Source of the DNA: Vanilla planifolia
Lineage: Eukaryota; Streptophyta; Magnoliopsida; Asparagales; Orchidaceae
Assembly: GCA_023846275.1 (NCBI GenBank)
Contig: JAIUJO010000072.1
Coordinates: 268,501-332,500 of the forward strand
Reading direction: 5' to 3'
Length of the DNA stretch: 64,000 nucleotides
A program made the position numbers and the translations under genes. The notes beneath the pieces were generated by a model, which had not been told where the DNA came from, ran no database searches, and saw nothing but the letters and a program-made list of their open reading frames with translations. The stretch's first letter is position 1. Each line of letters starts with the position of its first letter. Shown here one piece after another: positions 12,331 through 26,930 of the stretch.

Positions 12331-13564
12331 TAATGATTTTAAGCTTACTTCTTATTATAATCTTCTTAAAAAATGTAAATAGTAATTTCATGAGTATATC
12401 TTTGCATTGGTTGCTTTACATTACTAATATACTCAAGCATTCAATTGTTGGACTTAGATGAAAGGCATGTTTTGTCCTTAAATGATAAATTAATTGTAAT
12501 ACCATGTCTATTATTAGAATATGTATGCAAAATAACTTTATTTTCAGTGTGAAAGATGCAATAAGTTCTTGAAACTGGGATGTTCAAATTTATGATTAGT
12601 GCAACCCTCTTATTTGAAATAGGGCCATATGGAATAGAAAAGTCTTATCATTAGGTCAACTGCTTCATTGATTGTGTAAGTAACTTTGTTTAGCATGATA
12701 ATTTTTATGAAAGTTAAAACAATGAAATAGTTAACAGATTAAGTGCATTTGACATGTCCATGTGATTGAGGCCTTGTTCGTTTATTATATCTTATTAAAA
12801 ATTAAGATCTTTATTGATATCATTTTTTCATCTACATAAATTTGATGCATGATAACATAGATTAATTAAAATGTTCACTATAGTGGTGGGGTTCATAATT
12901 AACTAAGAATTTTATGGCATGATAAAACTCTAAAGTTTAAAATTGAGCTGATGTTCATTGTTTCATGTATATCCTTATTATGTGATATGTAAATTTGAGT
13001 TGGAACATCTTTGTTATGCTTGATAATACCTACAAATGCATTGAGTACTATGACATGTTAAAGATGTGTGCTATAGTTTCAAAGCAATGAGTACTAGTGC
13101 ATAAAATTCCATATGGAAAAATTAAACCTTAGCATAGTAGACAAACCATGAAATGGAATTTCAAGATTTAGGCAAAAATTTTGTAAAAATCACTTTTTTC
13201 CCATTTATATGCTTGGTAAGCATTAAGCCTTGCCTAGCTCATGTGTCTTAAACATCTAATAATTAAGAGAACCTACTTGGTGTTTATGGTATGTGTACAT
13301 CTCAATTTCTTCTTGGGAATGTTGGAAGGGCTTTTTAGACATTGATTATATTTAAGTATTTATTTAGAATTTTTACTTGTTATTACTTTTCTATGAAGCT
13401 TTAGTAGATATTCATGGCAATGCTTTAGATTTAATTAATTCAGGTGGTTTTTTTATTTCAAGATTCTTAGCATGATAAATGTTTGTATGGAACTATAATA
13501 CAAATTATAAGTATAATTGATATTGTGATATTGGATTTTGTTATAATCATAGTTTTGAAAAAAA
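12331..13564. other. Unassigned stretch upstream of a gypsy pol fragment
   Basis: No readable coding domain was found. If the downstream gypsy fragment was once complete, its RT palm domain should lie here, but I could not find LNK-T--D-FPLP or YFDDILIYS wording. It has therefore been deleted, replaced or decayed beyond recognition. Confidence 0.5.
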
Positions 13565-15080
13565 AATTGATGCGATAAGATTCTACACTAACCTCAAAAG
13601 ATGGGCCTTTTTTATTGAACACCTGAACTTTAAGGGTTTCATAGCCTCAAATGATGACATATCTAAAATTCTCAATAGGACTAGAAGTATAATTGATTGG
13701 AAAACACCATTATCCATCCATGATGTTAAGAGATTTTTTTTCTAAGTGAAATTCTATAGAAGGCTCACAAATCGCTTTAGTATAATCACTACATAACAAT
13801 TGAGAAAGCGTTTGAATAGATTAAGTAATATATGATGCAGGCATGTACACTCTAAATTCTAGACATCTTTATTGTTTGAAATGTTTTTGATTCCTCAAGG
13901 ACGAGAATAAGTGGTGTCTACAACTATAAAGGAGTATTGTTTATGTATCTTAATGGAAAATAGAATGAGTCATGGAACAAATATTTGGTCAACGTTAAAG
14001 AATTTTTTTAGATTGTTTAGACCATAAAGAGTAGGAAATGTTTATCCCTACCCAAAAATTTTACACATTAATCTAACAAAAAATGTTTTAGGGGATCTAA
14101 TTTCTTACAAGAATTTAAAGCCATAGTGTGCAAAGTGGGATGACTTTCTTCTAAGCTAAACTTTTGTCCTCAAAAATAGGCCTAGTGTAGAAAAAATGGT
14201 AGCCATTGACCTTAGTAAAAATGTAAACAATCCAAATTTTATGTCTCTATCTTCGTCTTTAAAACAACCTAACCTATGCCCAAATAGCATTGACTTTAAA
14301 CTCATTTATAGAGAACAAGTTGCAAATCTAACTAAGGCAATGTTTGACTATGAGATTAAAGAGGGTTATCATTTTTGTTATAATAAATTTTGCTAGCTAT
14401 CAACATTAATTAGGGATTTCTTAGATTAGGAGATACATGAAAGAGGACTGGCAAGCCAATTAAAGCTAGACAAAATAATTGTAGCTATTGATGATATGTT
14501 TACTTGCTAGGATTAAAATGACAAGTTTCTTAAATAGTTCTCGAGTGTATGAGTTATATAGTCGCTAAACATAAAGGCCAAAACACAAGATTTTAGACCT
14601 CATTTTTTATACCATCATGATGTTATGAGGATCATAGTGTTGATTTGGTCCTTCAAAAGCCCAAAACACATGGAAGACTTGACACTATCTTTTTTAATGA
14701 CTGATGAATTCAAAAAAATTGTTATATTCATCCTATTCTTTTATGGAAATTATATAACTTTATGGGTGGATGAAGACCACAGTTATGGGTAGAGACATAA
14801 ATTACATTATAACCTTTTGAAAGCACTTGGAACTTTGTGGGAACAAAGTTAAAATTCTCATTCCCTTACCACTCCCAAATTATTTGTAAAACTCTAATAA
14901 TCAATCGTTTCTTAAGAATTCTATTACGACATTTTCTAGGATAGAACTTAAAGAACTAATATCTCCTTATACAATTTCTAAAGGATGCATATAATAGTTC
15001 CATAAATAGGCCAATAGTAACATTCCCCTTCGAAGCCAACAATGGAGATAATCCTCATGACATAATTGACTTAATCCTGT
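13565..15080 (+). pseudogene. Ty3/gypsy pol fragment: RT end, RNase H gap, integrase
   Basis: At 13565-13780 the frame reads FYTNLKRWAFF, then FKGFIASNDDIS and SIIDWKTPLSIHDVKRFF, then KFYRRLTNRFSIITT. This is the gypsy RT end (family: LY-NLKKC-F, FLGFIVS--GI, AI--W-TP-SI-DVRSF-GL--FYRRFI-NFS-I). At about 14340-14510 EIKEGYHFCYNKFC and EIHERGLASQLKLDKIIVAI match the integrase zinc region (LF-GNRLCIP ... E-H-GGL-GHFG--KT). At 14690-14860 MTDEFKKIVIFI, then ALGTLWEQS, match the core (VVDRFSKMAHFIP ... FWKTLW--LGT). At about 14990-15045 AYNSSINRPIVTFPFEAN matches AEFAYN-S-NRS-G-SPFE. Most of RNase H is missing between 13.8 and 14.3 kb, and the pol C-terminus is absent. Multiple stops. Confidence 0.8.
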
Positions 15081-18000
15081 AATCAATTCAAGCATGCACA
15101 TCGGTCTTTGTTATGTTCTATTTCATTTAAGAATAAACTTAAATATATTTACATTAATTCTAATCTATTGTAATTAAATCATAAAAGTTATGGGATATTT
15201 CACTTAGAGGATGTCTAGGCTCATACCTTAAGTATTGAACCACAAACCTTATCATGCAAAACATAAAATCATCAATTAAGTTGATAGTCCCATCTTGGAT
15301 TGACTTGAGGCATATTTGACTTAAGTTCATAATGCAATAGCCATTCACAAAGAGTAGATGAACCTCATTGGTTATTACTACTTAATTTGTCTATGTCCAG
15401 CCAATAGCCCATGGATAGTTCAAAAATCAAGTCAAATAGTTCATTCATAACTTGTTACTAACTAACACATAGTTCAGGAGCCAATCTCACTAAAAACGTA
15501 TCACCTTCCACTACTTGACATGATATTATCCTTTGCCAAGCCTAATAAATGAGAGACTAAAGAAGGAATCATTGTAGATTCTTATGAAGAGTCAAAGTAG
15601 ATGACTAGATCTCATAATTGAATGCAAAATGATTTAATCAAGATGTAAACAATCACAAACCCACAAAACAACCACATAAAGAAATATAATAATTCTTAAA
15701 GGAGTGCCATAAACTTTAGCTAAAAATAAAAATTACAAACACAAATCATTACTTAGCAATGAAAAAAAAATTTCTTGACAATAACTACTTTCACACTTTT
15801 ATATATTCTATACCATTTTATTTGCATCACGTGGCATTTGTTTTCTATTTCAATATTATTTCTTTCACAAAAATACAAAAAAGTGTTTATTTTAAAAAAT
15901 AATTTCATTGATATATAGCCAAGTCACTATAAAATTTCATGTCATTTTCATTAAAGAAAATTACAACTTTCAGATTTTAATATATTTTTATTTAGTAATA
16001 ATTTTTAGTTACTTGTATAAATCTTTATTTATAACTATAAAAGCATCTCATACATTCCAAAGTTTTCAATGTAATGATTAGAGTATATGTTTTACAAAGA
16101 CAAAAAAATTTTCAAAGCTCATTGATCTATATTTTTACAATTTCATAATTACATGTCATTCGAAAGTAATATTATATGTTTTTTTAATGCTTTAAGTACC
16201 TTTTCTTAAACCCTTTATGTTTACGCCAGGATTTCAATGCGAATAAAACCTTTATGTTATTTTGCTAAAAAGTTTCATTAAGTGAGATTAGATCATGATA
16301 ATCAAGGACAAAAAAGTCTATCATGTGGAGAGATCATGATCACTTGACCTAAGAGAAAAGCAAGGTAACACATGGTGAAGTTCATTATTGATTCACTTTC
16401 TTAGTACTAGCTTGTGAAATCTATAACAATTTACCTAACAAACATGGATTCATCAAGGATAAGTGTTTAAAGTCAACTTTCCACTAATATTGCTCTTTGC
16501 TTAAGGCATGCATCATTTCTAACATGATTTACATGTAAATTTTTCTTAGATACATTTAGTAAAGTGTATTAGTTTGCAAAACCTAATAAAGTAGGAATTG
16601 GAAATTTGATAAATTGAAAAGATATGTAGCAACTTGTTTAATCATACTTGTATAATGGATTAATCATATAATATGACTTGTTAGTGGTCTGGTTGGATGG
16701 AGAGTTAGACAAGAGTTATTCTAGGTTAAATTCATTGAATATGTTATTAACATGCACATGACGCACATATTGTATAAGCACAGATCTAATTCTCCCAAGT
16801 ATCGAACAAGGTGTTTGCATAAGTACATGTTTTGCTTATTACACATGTACAATCTACTTCACAATATCTTGACATTTTCCATGGAGGTGATTGATGGAAC
16901 TTAGGCATTGAGCTTATTTTGATTATAAAACTATAATTCAAATATCATGTGTCTAACACTATATTTATCATGACATTTATGGATGAGGAAGGCTTTGTGC
17001 ATGTGAAATAATTTTCATCTTATCATGCAATCTACTGAAAACCCGATACATGAAAATCTAAATTTAGAGAGTTTTACTGCTTGAAAATTTATGATATGTT
17101 CATTGCATGCTATGTTTCCTTTTTAGTAAGAGAAATACACCATTGTAAATTATATAATTGGTTGGGTGATGTGCATATTGTAGCATCATACTTGTCTACC
17201 TTGATTAGATAATACAATATGTTCATGACATATTACTAATGACTAATTTAAGAAAGAGTTTGTAGTTTTCTTCCATTCCATTTGATGAGTGATTTGGATC
17301 CATTAAAGGGAATTGTAATGTTTATATACATGTGCCCAAACATAAAGAAAGATATTATTCATTTTTCATGTCACTAATGAAAAGTTTTATTATTAGATAA
17401 TAAATCTTTTAAGAAAGGATTAAACGAGGAGTAATGATATTTTGATCATCATTCTTCATCATGTACTCGTCATTTCATTCCACATCAAGCTAGATTGCAC
17501 ATTATTACTTTGTTACTTCCATTGAGCTAAATTATTTATCTTTCTTAAATTTCTTTAATTATAATTTTTATTGCCACCTAATTAAATTGATTTTAGTTAA
17601 AAACCTTATAGTTAAACTTTTTACTTGGTTTTTTCATTCCTTTGTTTGGACAATGTCTTGTTCATTGTATTGGTCTTTTCCTAACTTGTAGAGGTTTTGC
17701 ATGAATATTTGTAAGTTAATTATGATGAGCATTACAGTCTTGTTTCTTAGTGTATGTAGTCTTTAACCTTATAGTTGTAGGTTCTTGTTGGCTATCATAT
17801 ACAATCACTTTTCCTAGAGGTAAGTATCAATCTATTTCATTTTACAAAAGATTTTTTGTATTTTTTCAAGCATTTTTGGTTGGAGGGAATGTAAATCTAA
17901 GAGGATTAAACAATTAGATATTCATTTCCTAATATTACATTATTGTGCTCTTATACAATGGTTTTCAAATTTAATAATTGTTTCTAAAGTAATCTTTTTC

Positions 18001-19649
18001 AAAAGGCATTAACAAAAAGGAGAACTTTCCATGGTAATGTATTTGATATTGTTTAAGTTTATATTTTCACAATTCGCCCATTTTTTGTAACACTATACAT
18101 TAAAAAAGCACAATATTTTAATATTGTAAAATAATTGTTTGAAAATGACTTCCCTATGCGTATTGGGAATATTCTTATTTGTTGATGTTGTTATCATATT
18201 TTATAGTTTTTTATTAGTAGAAGAAAGTTTTATGACACTAGGTTTTAATGCCACTGAATATTTTCTTATCTATGCTAGATGCCTATAATTTATGTCATAC
18301 ATGTGAATATAAATAGACAATGAGTTACTATGCAATTAGTCGAGTAAGAAATTGTTCAAATTTTCCAAAAAGAAAACTTAACATCCTCTTATTCTTAGAT
18401 GTACTTATAAGCCCTACTAATCAACATTTTTTTTATTATAGTATTTTAGGATGCACAATCTATATTGTAGTGATGGTGATCCTTAGTGAACATACTTCTA
18501 TGAAAGAAAAGGATTGAACTCTTTTTAGTGGATTTCTATATTTAAAACCATCAACATAGCTTTTAGTAAGATTTTTTTGTTATCACTATCATAGTTTGAT
18601 ATCATGATAGCCAAAACATTCTCATCACATTTTATAGGAAGTTGAGCTAATTACATTGCTTGTAACCCTAGGAATAAAATAGTATTGATTTCTATATGAT
18701 AACCTTCAAGTGGAATATCGACTTCCAACTAAACATGGAACACTCTCTTACTCAAATATGGACCACATTTAAATAGGTACTAATTAACCTCCTCAACAAA
18801 GTAGCAATCTATTTAATCACCACTTCCATAGTAAGTTCACTAATGGTCAAAGAAACGATGCTGAGGTTGTAGTGGTTGAGTGTTGGTTTTGTTTGAGCAA
18901 AGGTGGATTTAGTTTGATATTTTCCAACAAGAATAGGAATCATAAAAAATCATGGAGTTACAAATTGCTTCTGTCAAATGATGTAATATGATAACATGAA
19001 CAAATCCTTTCAAGGATATTACAACAAAGAGCATAATCTTTAATAAAGAAAGCATAACACTAGTATTAAAAGTTAGCATAATTAATAGATACATTTAAAA
19101 TTACTTCATTTTAGAATTAGCTGAGAAGAAAGGATTGCAAAAAACACTATACATGATGATACAATAGAAATTTAAATGTAAGACCACATTAGAAAAAGAA
19201 AAATGGGTACAATTTAGAGATCATTCTAAGGAAATTTTAGAAATAGCCCAAGAAGAATCCATGGAGTTCTAAATCAAATATAATGATAAATATTCTTTTG
19301 TCCTTGAATGAAATAGAAGCATCAAGATACTTATAATATCTTGGCCTTCATTATTTTGGCATTGTGTGAAACTAATTTTGATTTGTCCTTTTCAAGGGTC
19401 CCTAATTATTTGATTATTTATCCCCAAATTTGCCCAATTGTAGTGTGCTTAATAATGGACTTCTCATATGATCAAAGCCTAGGTTTTCCCAAAATGGTCC
19501 CTCACCATTTAAAGGCTTATGGCCTTACATGTATTTCTTAGGAATCTCCCTCTTCTAAATAAAGGAAATGTAAAAATAACATAGTTGGAGATTTGAAGTT
19601 ACACAATGATATACCCAAATACAAGAAATGAGCAAAAAAAATTTCATTC
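15081..19649. other. Unassigned stretch between gypsy fragment and satellite
   Basis: No domain, RNA gene or clear LTR pair was recognised in 4.6 kb. Short frames at 15160-15348 (minus), 18320-18517 and 19341-19541 have no family resemblance I can support. Base composition and texture resemble decayed LTR/internal retrotransposon sequence. The last 50 bases grade into the minus-oriented satellite, so the right edge is uncertain by about 100 bp. Confidence 0.45.
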
Positions 19650-22600
19650 TTACATTCCAAGGAGATTGAGCTAAAATTTCTCGATTGTTCCATCATCTAA
19701 AATTGCAAAAATCTCGTAAATCATAAGAAAACCATAAAGAGTTATTTAATATTAAAATAATTTTTTGTTTTGAGCTCATCAGCTAAAATATGGTAAAATT
19801 TCTTTTGTTTGAAATGGATTTGATTTTGAATTACTACTAATGAGAACAAGTGTGAGATCCTTAATCACACAAATCAAGAAAAAATTTAAATTACTGGTAA
19901 GGTACACAAGAAAATAAAATTCTTCATAATAGAAAAATTAATTATAGATTGGATAGAACTTCTTAGGACCAATCAAAAGACTTTTGTTTCATTTTTCTGA
20001 AACCTAATTTTGAGTTATATAAATCACTAAAGTAAATATGATCAAATAGTAATGAATTTTTTTATTATAAAGTAAATATATATTAAAGCTAACACGAGAT
20101 AAGCTAAAAAAAATAATTTAATCAAATAAAGGTGAAGTAAAGGTTATATAGTATGATAGATAAAGTTTCATGGTTATAGAAAGTCAAACGAAAAAATTTG
20201 AACAAGATACTAAGATGATTGAATGAGATATCTTCTTTCGTTAAATGTTGTATTAGTTGAAATTACTCCCAATGGAACCAAAAACTCTTTAAAAATTTCA
20301 AAAAAAATCAAAAAAGAATATTTAATAAGATAGAGCTCAATGAGAAGAGTCTAATGTAAATAAGCATATTCAAGTATAAATATTTTAGAAAGCATAAAAA
20401 CTTTTTCATCTTGGTCAGACCTCATTTGAAATTACTACCAATTATAGAAGTAAAAAAGCACAAAGGATAATAAATTATTACTTTAATATTAAGAAAATAT
20501 ATGAAAATTATAAAATTAAATAAATTAACGCAACATAATATATGTAAATCAAAATGATGTAAGGGTTATGGGAGACAACAATTAGAGTTTCAAAGTAATA
20601 TAACTAAATTACATAAAAACATTTGAAAAAAATAAGAAAAATGTTATGAGAAATCTATGTTACAAGATAATAATAACATCTATTATGACACCTCGATTAT
20701 CAAAAGGATGAACTAACTGAAATGTAACATAAAGGACGCTAAAGCCGTACAAAATAAATTATTTCAAGAAAAATAATAAATAAATCTTTAATTAGATTTA
20801 GTTAATTAAAATGAGAGTCTAATGGCATTTATTTCTTTTCAATCTAATCTGGTTAATAATTACTATAAATTTTCAAAATAATAAAAATGGATAAATAATA
20901 ATAATGTTTTTTCATATTAAGTAAATTTTAATTAAAAAATTAAATGAGGAAATTTTAAGCTACATAATATAACACAAAAAAAGACATGTAAAGGCCTCAT
21001 AGGAGGTGATTTAGAGTTATTTAGTAATATAACTAAATAAAAGTCAAAATTTTAATGAAATGACAAAAATTACAAGGGAAAGCTGCATTATAAGATATTT
21101 AGAAGATTGGGTGCAATATCCTTTTATTATAAAAACATATATGAATAGAAATGTCTCCTAAAATATGCCAAAATATTTAAAAATATAATATGTAAAAAAA
21201 ACTAATAAGAATATTAAATTGATAAGTACCAATCTAGACGAATCTATTAACATTTTTTTCGTGTCGATCGAGCCTCACTTGAAGTTAGTCTAAGTTACAA
21301 AAGATAATAGGAGTAAATAATAATAAATTTTTTTTTGATGTTATGTAGATATATAGTTGTGCAAAAATGAGATAAATTAAATCAATGTAATGTAATAAAA
21401 GAAAGGTAGCTTTCACATGAAAGGAGGGATAGAGTTTCATAAAAATTTAACTAAATCAAAATTAAAAATTTCAAAAAATAAGATAAGTTGTTAGGAAACA
21501 TTGCAATCATAGATACAAAGAAAATCAACTATATCACTCTTAATGATCAAAATGTGTCAAAAATGGAGAATTTTTTTTAAAAAAAATATAGAAATAAATA
21601 TTTAATTGGATAGAGCTCATCTAATATAATCCAATGATGGTCGTTTCATCATGGATGCACCTTATTTTGATTGATCGAGAAGAACCAAAATAAATAATCA
21701 TAGATAAAAATAAATTGTTATTTTAATATTAAGAAAAATTTTACAAAATGTATTGTTAGATTAATTAAAATCCTTTAAACATGACTAAATAAAAAACATT
21801 TAAGTGTTAAATGGGATGACATTTATAGGTAAAAAGTAATATAGCAAAATCAAACTAGAAATGTTATCAAATTTAAATAAATTTTGTCAAAAAGTTACAT
21901 TCTAAAATACATGAGATCGAGTATAACAACCTCAATCATCAAAACAGGTACAAATCAAAAGGACTCTTAAATGTGATAGGACCAATAAAAAATATTTAAA
22001 ACAAAGGTTAATATATTAGTGGAAAGAATTTATTAGGCCAAGTCAGCCAATATTTATTTCATCATGATCAGACATTTTTTTTATATTTATTATTAATTAT
22101 CAAAATAAATAAGCTTATGTAATTGCATAACATCTTCTTACTAATAACTAAATTTAAATTAAATTTGAAATAAGGTAAATTAAAGTAATATTAAAAAGTA
22201 AAAGTAATGTAATGGTAGTCATAGAAGAGAATTAGAGTTTCATATTAATATAATAAAATAAAAATAAAAAATTTTAAGAAATGAGTTTTAACATTACAAG
22301 AAATGTTTTTAAAAGTTACAAAATAAATCAAATGAAGATTTTGTAAACATCAAGTTAGCTATTAATAAAAATAGCCCTTAAGACTTGCAAAAAAAGTTGA
22401 CAAAAATGTAAAAAAATATTAAAAAAATTTAAATTGATAAATCTCATCGAGATGTGTCCATTAACATTTGTTTTGGTGTAGAATAGACTTTGCTGGGAGT
22501 TACCACGAATTACCAATGTAAATAACCATAAATTATAAAACGTAAGTTTTCAATATTAAGTGAATGCATATTAAAGCCTTAATTAATTAATTTAAGCTAT

Positions 22601-25600
22601 GGATATAACCAAATAAAATTGACATAAAGTTCATGCAACAGGATAATTAGACTTTTATAAGGATATGATCAAATCAAATAAAAAATTTGAGCAATTGAGA
22701 TAAACTAGACAAGAAATTTGCCTCTCAATATACTTAAGACATCGAGCATTATAACCATAATTGATAAATTAGGTAGGAATTGCAATGGCTTGCATTTTGT
22801 GCTAAAACTCTCTTTAAATAAAGTTTTCAAAAATATAAAAAGGAATATTTAATTGGTTAGATCTCCTAAAGATGAGTTCAATGGCCTTAAATTTGTCTTA
22901 GTCAAACATATTATGGAATTACTATCAAATATAATATAATAAAAAAAAAGTGACGTAATGCTCCCACAAGAGAAAACCTAGAACTAATAATAATATAACA
23001 AAATGAAACTATAAAATGACTATTCAATCATGTAAAAACGTAGAACAAAAATTATTTTAAAAAAGAAAAACGAATCTTTAATTGGATGGACCTTATTGAG
23101 CCAAGTACAACGATTTTTGTTTCATCTGGATTAGACCTCATTTCAAATTATTGCAAATTACCAACTCAAATAATCCTAAATAATAATAATTGTTTTATAT
23201 TAGCCAAATAAATATATTACTAAGAGGAAACAAATTGAACCTTTATAATAAAAGAAATAAAAGAGATGAAAAGGTTACTAGGGAGGAGATTTAAAGTTCT
23301 ATGGTAATATAGCCAAAAAAGTAAAACATTTGAAGAAATGACATCACTTGTTGGGGACAATCACATTCAAAGATTTAAAGGAGATTGAGTATAACATCCT
23401 CAATCAAAAAACTATGTACAAGATGAAAGTTCTCTTAAAAAATCTTGAAACTTAGAAAACAAATATCTAAAAATAAAAATGATTATTTAGTTAGTTAGAA
23501 CTTCTTTAGATGGGATGACAACATTTGTTTTAGGTTAATCAAAGTTTATTTGGGCTTATTATAGATTACTAGAATAAATAGTTATAAATTATAAAAAAAT
23601 ACTATTTTAATATTAAGTAAAAATGTAATAAAGATAAAATAAGATAAATTAAAATAAAAGCAAAATAAAAAAATCAACAAATGTAAAGGTTACATGTGAG
23701 GAGAGTATAACATCTTTGATCATCAAAATAGTATGAAACATAATCTCTAATAAAATATGTCAAATAAACAAAAAAAAATTAAAAAATAGTAAAAAATATT
23801 TAACTCAATAAATCTCATAGAGACGAGTCCATATACATTAGTTTTAACTCAATTACACCTCATTTGGAGTTACAGAGAGTTATTAAAGTAAATAATCGTG
23901 AATAATAAGTTATTATTTCAATATTACGATGATATATATATAAATTTAAATGAGATAAATTCATGGAATGTATTATAACTTAATCAATGAGATGTAAATG
24001 ACACATGAAAGGAAATTTGAAGTTACGTAGTATTATAGCATAAGTAAAGTAAAAATTTTGGAAAAAGAGATAAATTGGAGAAGAAAGCTTCACTTTAAGA
24101 TTCAAAGGAGATCTAGTGTCACATCCTTGATCATCAAATTATGTATAAACTGAAATGACATGTAAAGCATGGTAAAAACAAGATAATAAAATATTTAAAG
24201 ATATAAAAATTAATATTTAGTTGGAAAGAGCTCATCAAGGCTATCTAACATCATTTACTTCAACTTGATTAGAATTCATTTATAGTTACATTTCACTACC
24301 TTTATAAATTTGCTTTAGTTAAAATATAATTTTTAAATATTAAGTAAATATATATTTTATAGCTAAAACATGATAAATAAAAGCATTGTAATATAACCAA
24401 ATCAACTTAACATAAACATTACAAAAGAAAAGAATAGGGTTTCATAGTGATATAACAAAACCAAAGTGAAAAATTTTGATAAATGAGAAAAATGGTGCAC
24501 GAAATTTACTTTAAAAAAATTCCTGGTAGACAAGTGAAAATTCTTTGCCATAAAATTAGGTAAGAATTAAAATGTCTGTAAAAGTCTACAAAATACATCA
24601 TAAATAAAATATTTAAAAATATTCAAATAAATTTTTAAAGAAATATTAAAGCATAAATTATGTAATTAAAGTAATGACCTTTTCTTCCTCTTCTTCTTCT
24701 TCTTCATAGTAAAATAACTGAATCAAAGAAAATCATTTTAGCAAGAGGAATAATTTGATTAGAAAATGTGCATTCTAGTATATTATGAAGTTCATGTTTA
24801 ATATCCTTAATCGACAAATCATGTGTGAAATGAAATTTTTAGTGAAGTGTGAAAGAACCTTTGTCAAATAGAATACTTAAAAATATTTAAATGAATGTAT
24901 AATTTGATAATTTTAAATTATAATGGCCAAATGAGCTCCATTTTTTCTTAATGATATCTCATTTGGAATTATTGTGAATTTTAAAAATATATAAAAATTA
25001 AAAACTAATAAATTATTATTTTGGCATTAAGCAAATGTATATCAAAGCTCAAATGGGACAAAGCAAAATAATATAATATAAAAAAAGCAAAGTGTGTAAA
25101 CATCACAAGAGAAGAGATTTAAAAATATATTGTGATGTAACAAAATTACAATGTAAAATTTGAAGAAAATATACAAATGGTATTAGAAAATATCAATAAA
25201 ATTTTTAAGAAGATCGAACATAAGATGAATTTTAGTCAATTAAGTACAAATCAAAATGTCTTATTAAACATGCAAAATTATAAAAAATAAAAAATTAAAT
25301 ATTTAATTCAATAGAGCTCTATTAGAGTAATTTAATGATGCATCTTCATTTGAGCTCATTTAAATTTAAATTAAATCCAAAATAAGACTTATTGAAGCAA
25401 TTTAATATATGCAAACTAAAGAAAAAAGTTTCATGAAACGATATAAATTATACGAGAAAGTTGCATTTAAGGATACTAAAGATCGAGTAGACATCCTTGA
25501 TCGACAAATAAAGTACAAATCAAAATTTCTCATAAAGAAGGAAAAAATAAGAGAAAATAAAAGATTTTAAAATATTAAAAAATATACTCAAATGGATAGT

Positions 25601-25984
25601 GGTTATTGACACAAGTCGAATGATGTTTTTTTGACTCAATTGTACCTTGTTTGAAATTACTAAAAACTACTAAAGTAAATAAGAATAAATAATAATAAAT
25701 TTTTCTTTCAATATTAATTAAATATTTATTAAATTTGAAATGTTATACATTGAACAAATAGATGATGAAAAATCTAAATTCACGTAAAGGTCATAGGAGA
25801 AGACCTTTGGAGTTAACTAGTAACATAACTAAATGTAAGGAAAAAAATTTCAAATCAGATAAATTCTATAGAATAGTTGTGTTCAAAGATTCTAAAAAGA
25901 TCAAGTGTAACATCCTCCATCGTTGAATTAACTATGAATCAAAGTTTCTCCTAGATCATGTGAAAACCTTAAAAAGATTTTAAT
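19650..25984 (-). repeat. Degenerate ~400-bp satellite, minus-oriented array (~16-17 monomers)
   Basis: The array is recognised by a repeated anchor whose minus-strand form is close to AACATCCTTGATCATCAAAT followed by TACAAATCAAAATGTCTC. Anchors, often mutated, lie near 19680, 19855, 20220, 20690, 21110, 21515, 21925, 22335, 22743, 23385, 23708, 24115, 24537, 24805, 25220, 25487 and 25905. Typical spacing is 400-420 bp, with shortened units of about 270-320 bp. Between anchors each unit repeats, in fixed order, a GAGCTCATC..GATGAG-like dyad, TGACATTTGTTT, GAATTACTA..AATTACCA, ATAATAAATTATTATTTTAATATTAAG and an AGAGTTTCATAGTAATATAACAAATCAAA-type block. Copies look only moderately similar to one another, which indicates great age. 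No reading frame is conserved. Confidence 0.85.
24682..24705 (+). repeat. CTT/TTC microsatellite inside the satellite
   Basis: A near-perfect run of TTC triplets (TTCTTCCTCTTCTTCTTCTT...) interrupts a minus-oriented monomer. The neighbouring monomers have no such run here, so it is a local expansion. Confidence 0.8.
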
Positions 25985-26930
25985 TAACTTTTGTAATTCC
26001 AAGTAATTCAAAACAAGGTCTAAATGGAGAAGAAACAAACATTGGTAGACTATTTTTGGCATATTTTATGAAACATTTTGATTTGTATCTAATTTAATGA
26101 TCAAGGATGTTACAATCAATTACCTTATTATCTTGGAATGCAATTTTTTTTTCAATTTATAATTTTTCATCAAATGATTTGCTTTTATTTGGTTATATTA
26201 TTATCAAACACTAATTCTCATCTCATGTGATATTTACATTACTTTTAGATAATTATATTACATTGTTTTAATTTATATCCTTTCAACTTTGTTACATATT
26301 TGTATAATATTAAAATAATTTATTTTTTAATTTACGCTTATTTACCACGATAATTCAATGATATTCTAATCATTGTTTGATTAATATGAAATAAACATCA
26401 TTAGACTTTCCTCGAGGAGCTCTATGTTATAAAATATTCATTCTAAAATTTTTAAATATATTATTTTATAGGTTTAAGGAATGCTTTATAAGAAATTTTA
26501 GTATGTACATTATTTAATGATCTAAGATCTAGAGCTTGATTTCCATAGTATAATGGAATATAAATTTTCTTAATGATTTAACTTTTTTCAATTATTTTTA
26601 TTTTGTTATATTCCCATGTAACTATACATTCCCTCTCCTGTTACCTTTGCATCACTTTGATTTTGTTATATTACCAAACTTCAAGTTTTCACATTTTCAC
26701 TTCACTTTATATTTATTAAATTTATAATAATATATTTTTTTCGTAATTCATAACAATTATGAATAGGGCCAATCAAGACAAAGCTGAAGTCTACGAACTT
26801 GTCTCGATGACCTCTATCAAATTCTATATTTACTTTATGTTTTTTATTTTTAATATTTTAACATATTTTGTGAGGGTCTATTTTTTATAGTTGATTTGAT
26901 GATTGAGAATGTTACATTGTTTGATTAATA
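25985..26930 (+). repeat. Same satellite in plus orientation (~2.3 monomers)
   Basis: Directly after a minus-oriented anchor at about 25905 the text switches to the complementary orientation: TGTAATTCCAAGTAATTC, GAAACAAACATTGG, GGCATATTTTATGAAACATT, then the plus anchor ATGATCAAGGATGTTACA at about 26096. Further anchors are near 26514 and 26896, spacings about 418 and 382 bp. The block stops about 30 bp after the third anchor, where unrelated sequence begins. The inversion point is at about 25985. Confidence 0.85.

Noticed and set aside
14196..14396. 66-codon frame starting MVAIDLSKN
   Set aside because: It overlaps the gypsy integrase relic. Only its last part follows the integrase frame, so it is a chance open segment of a pseudogene.
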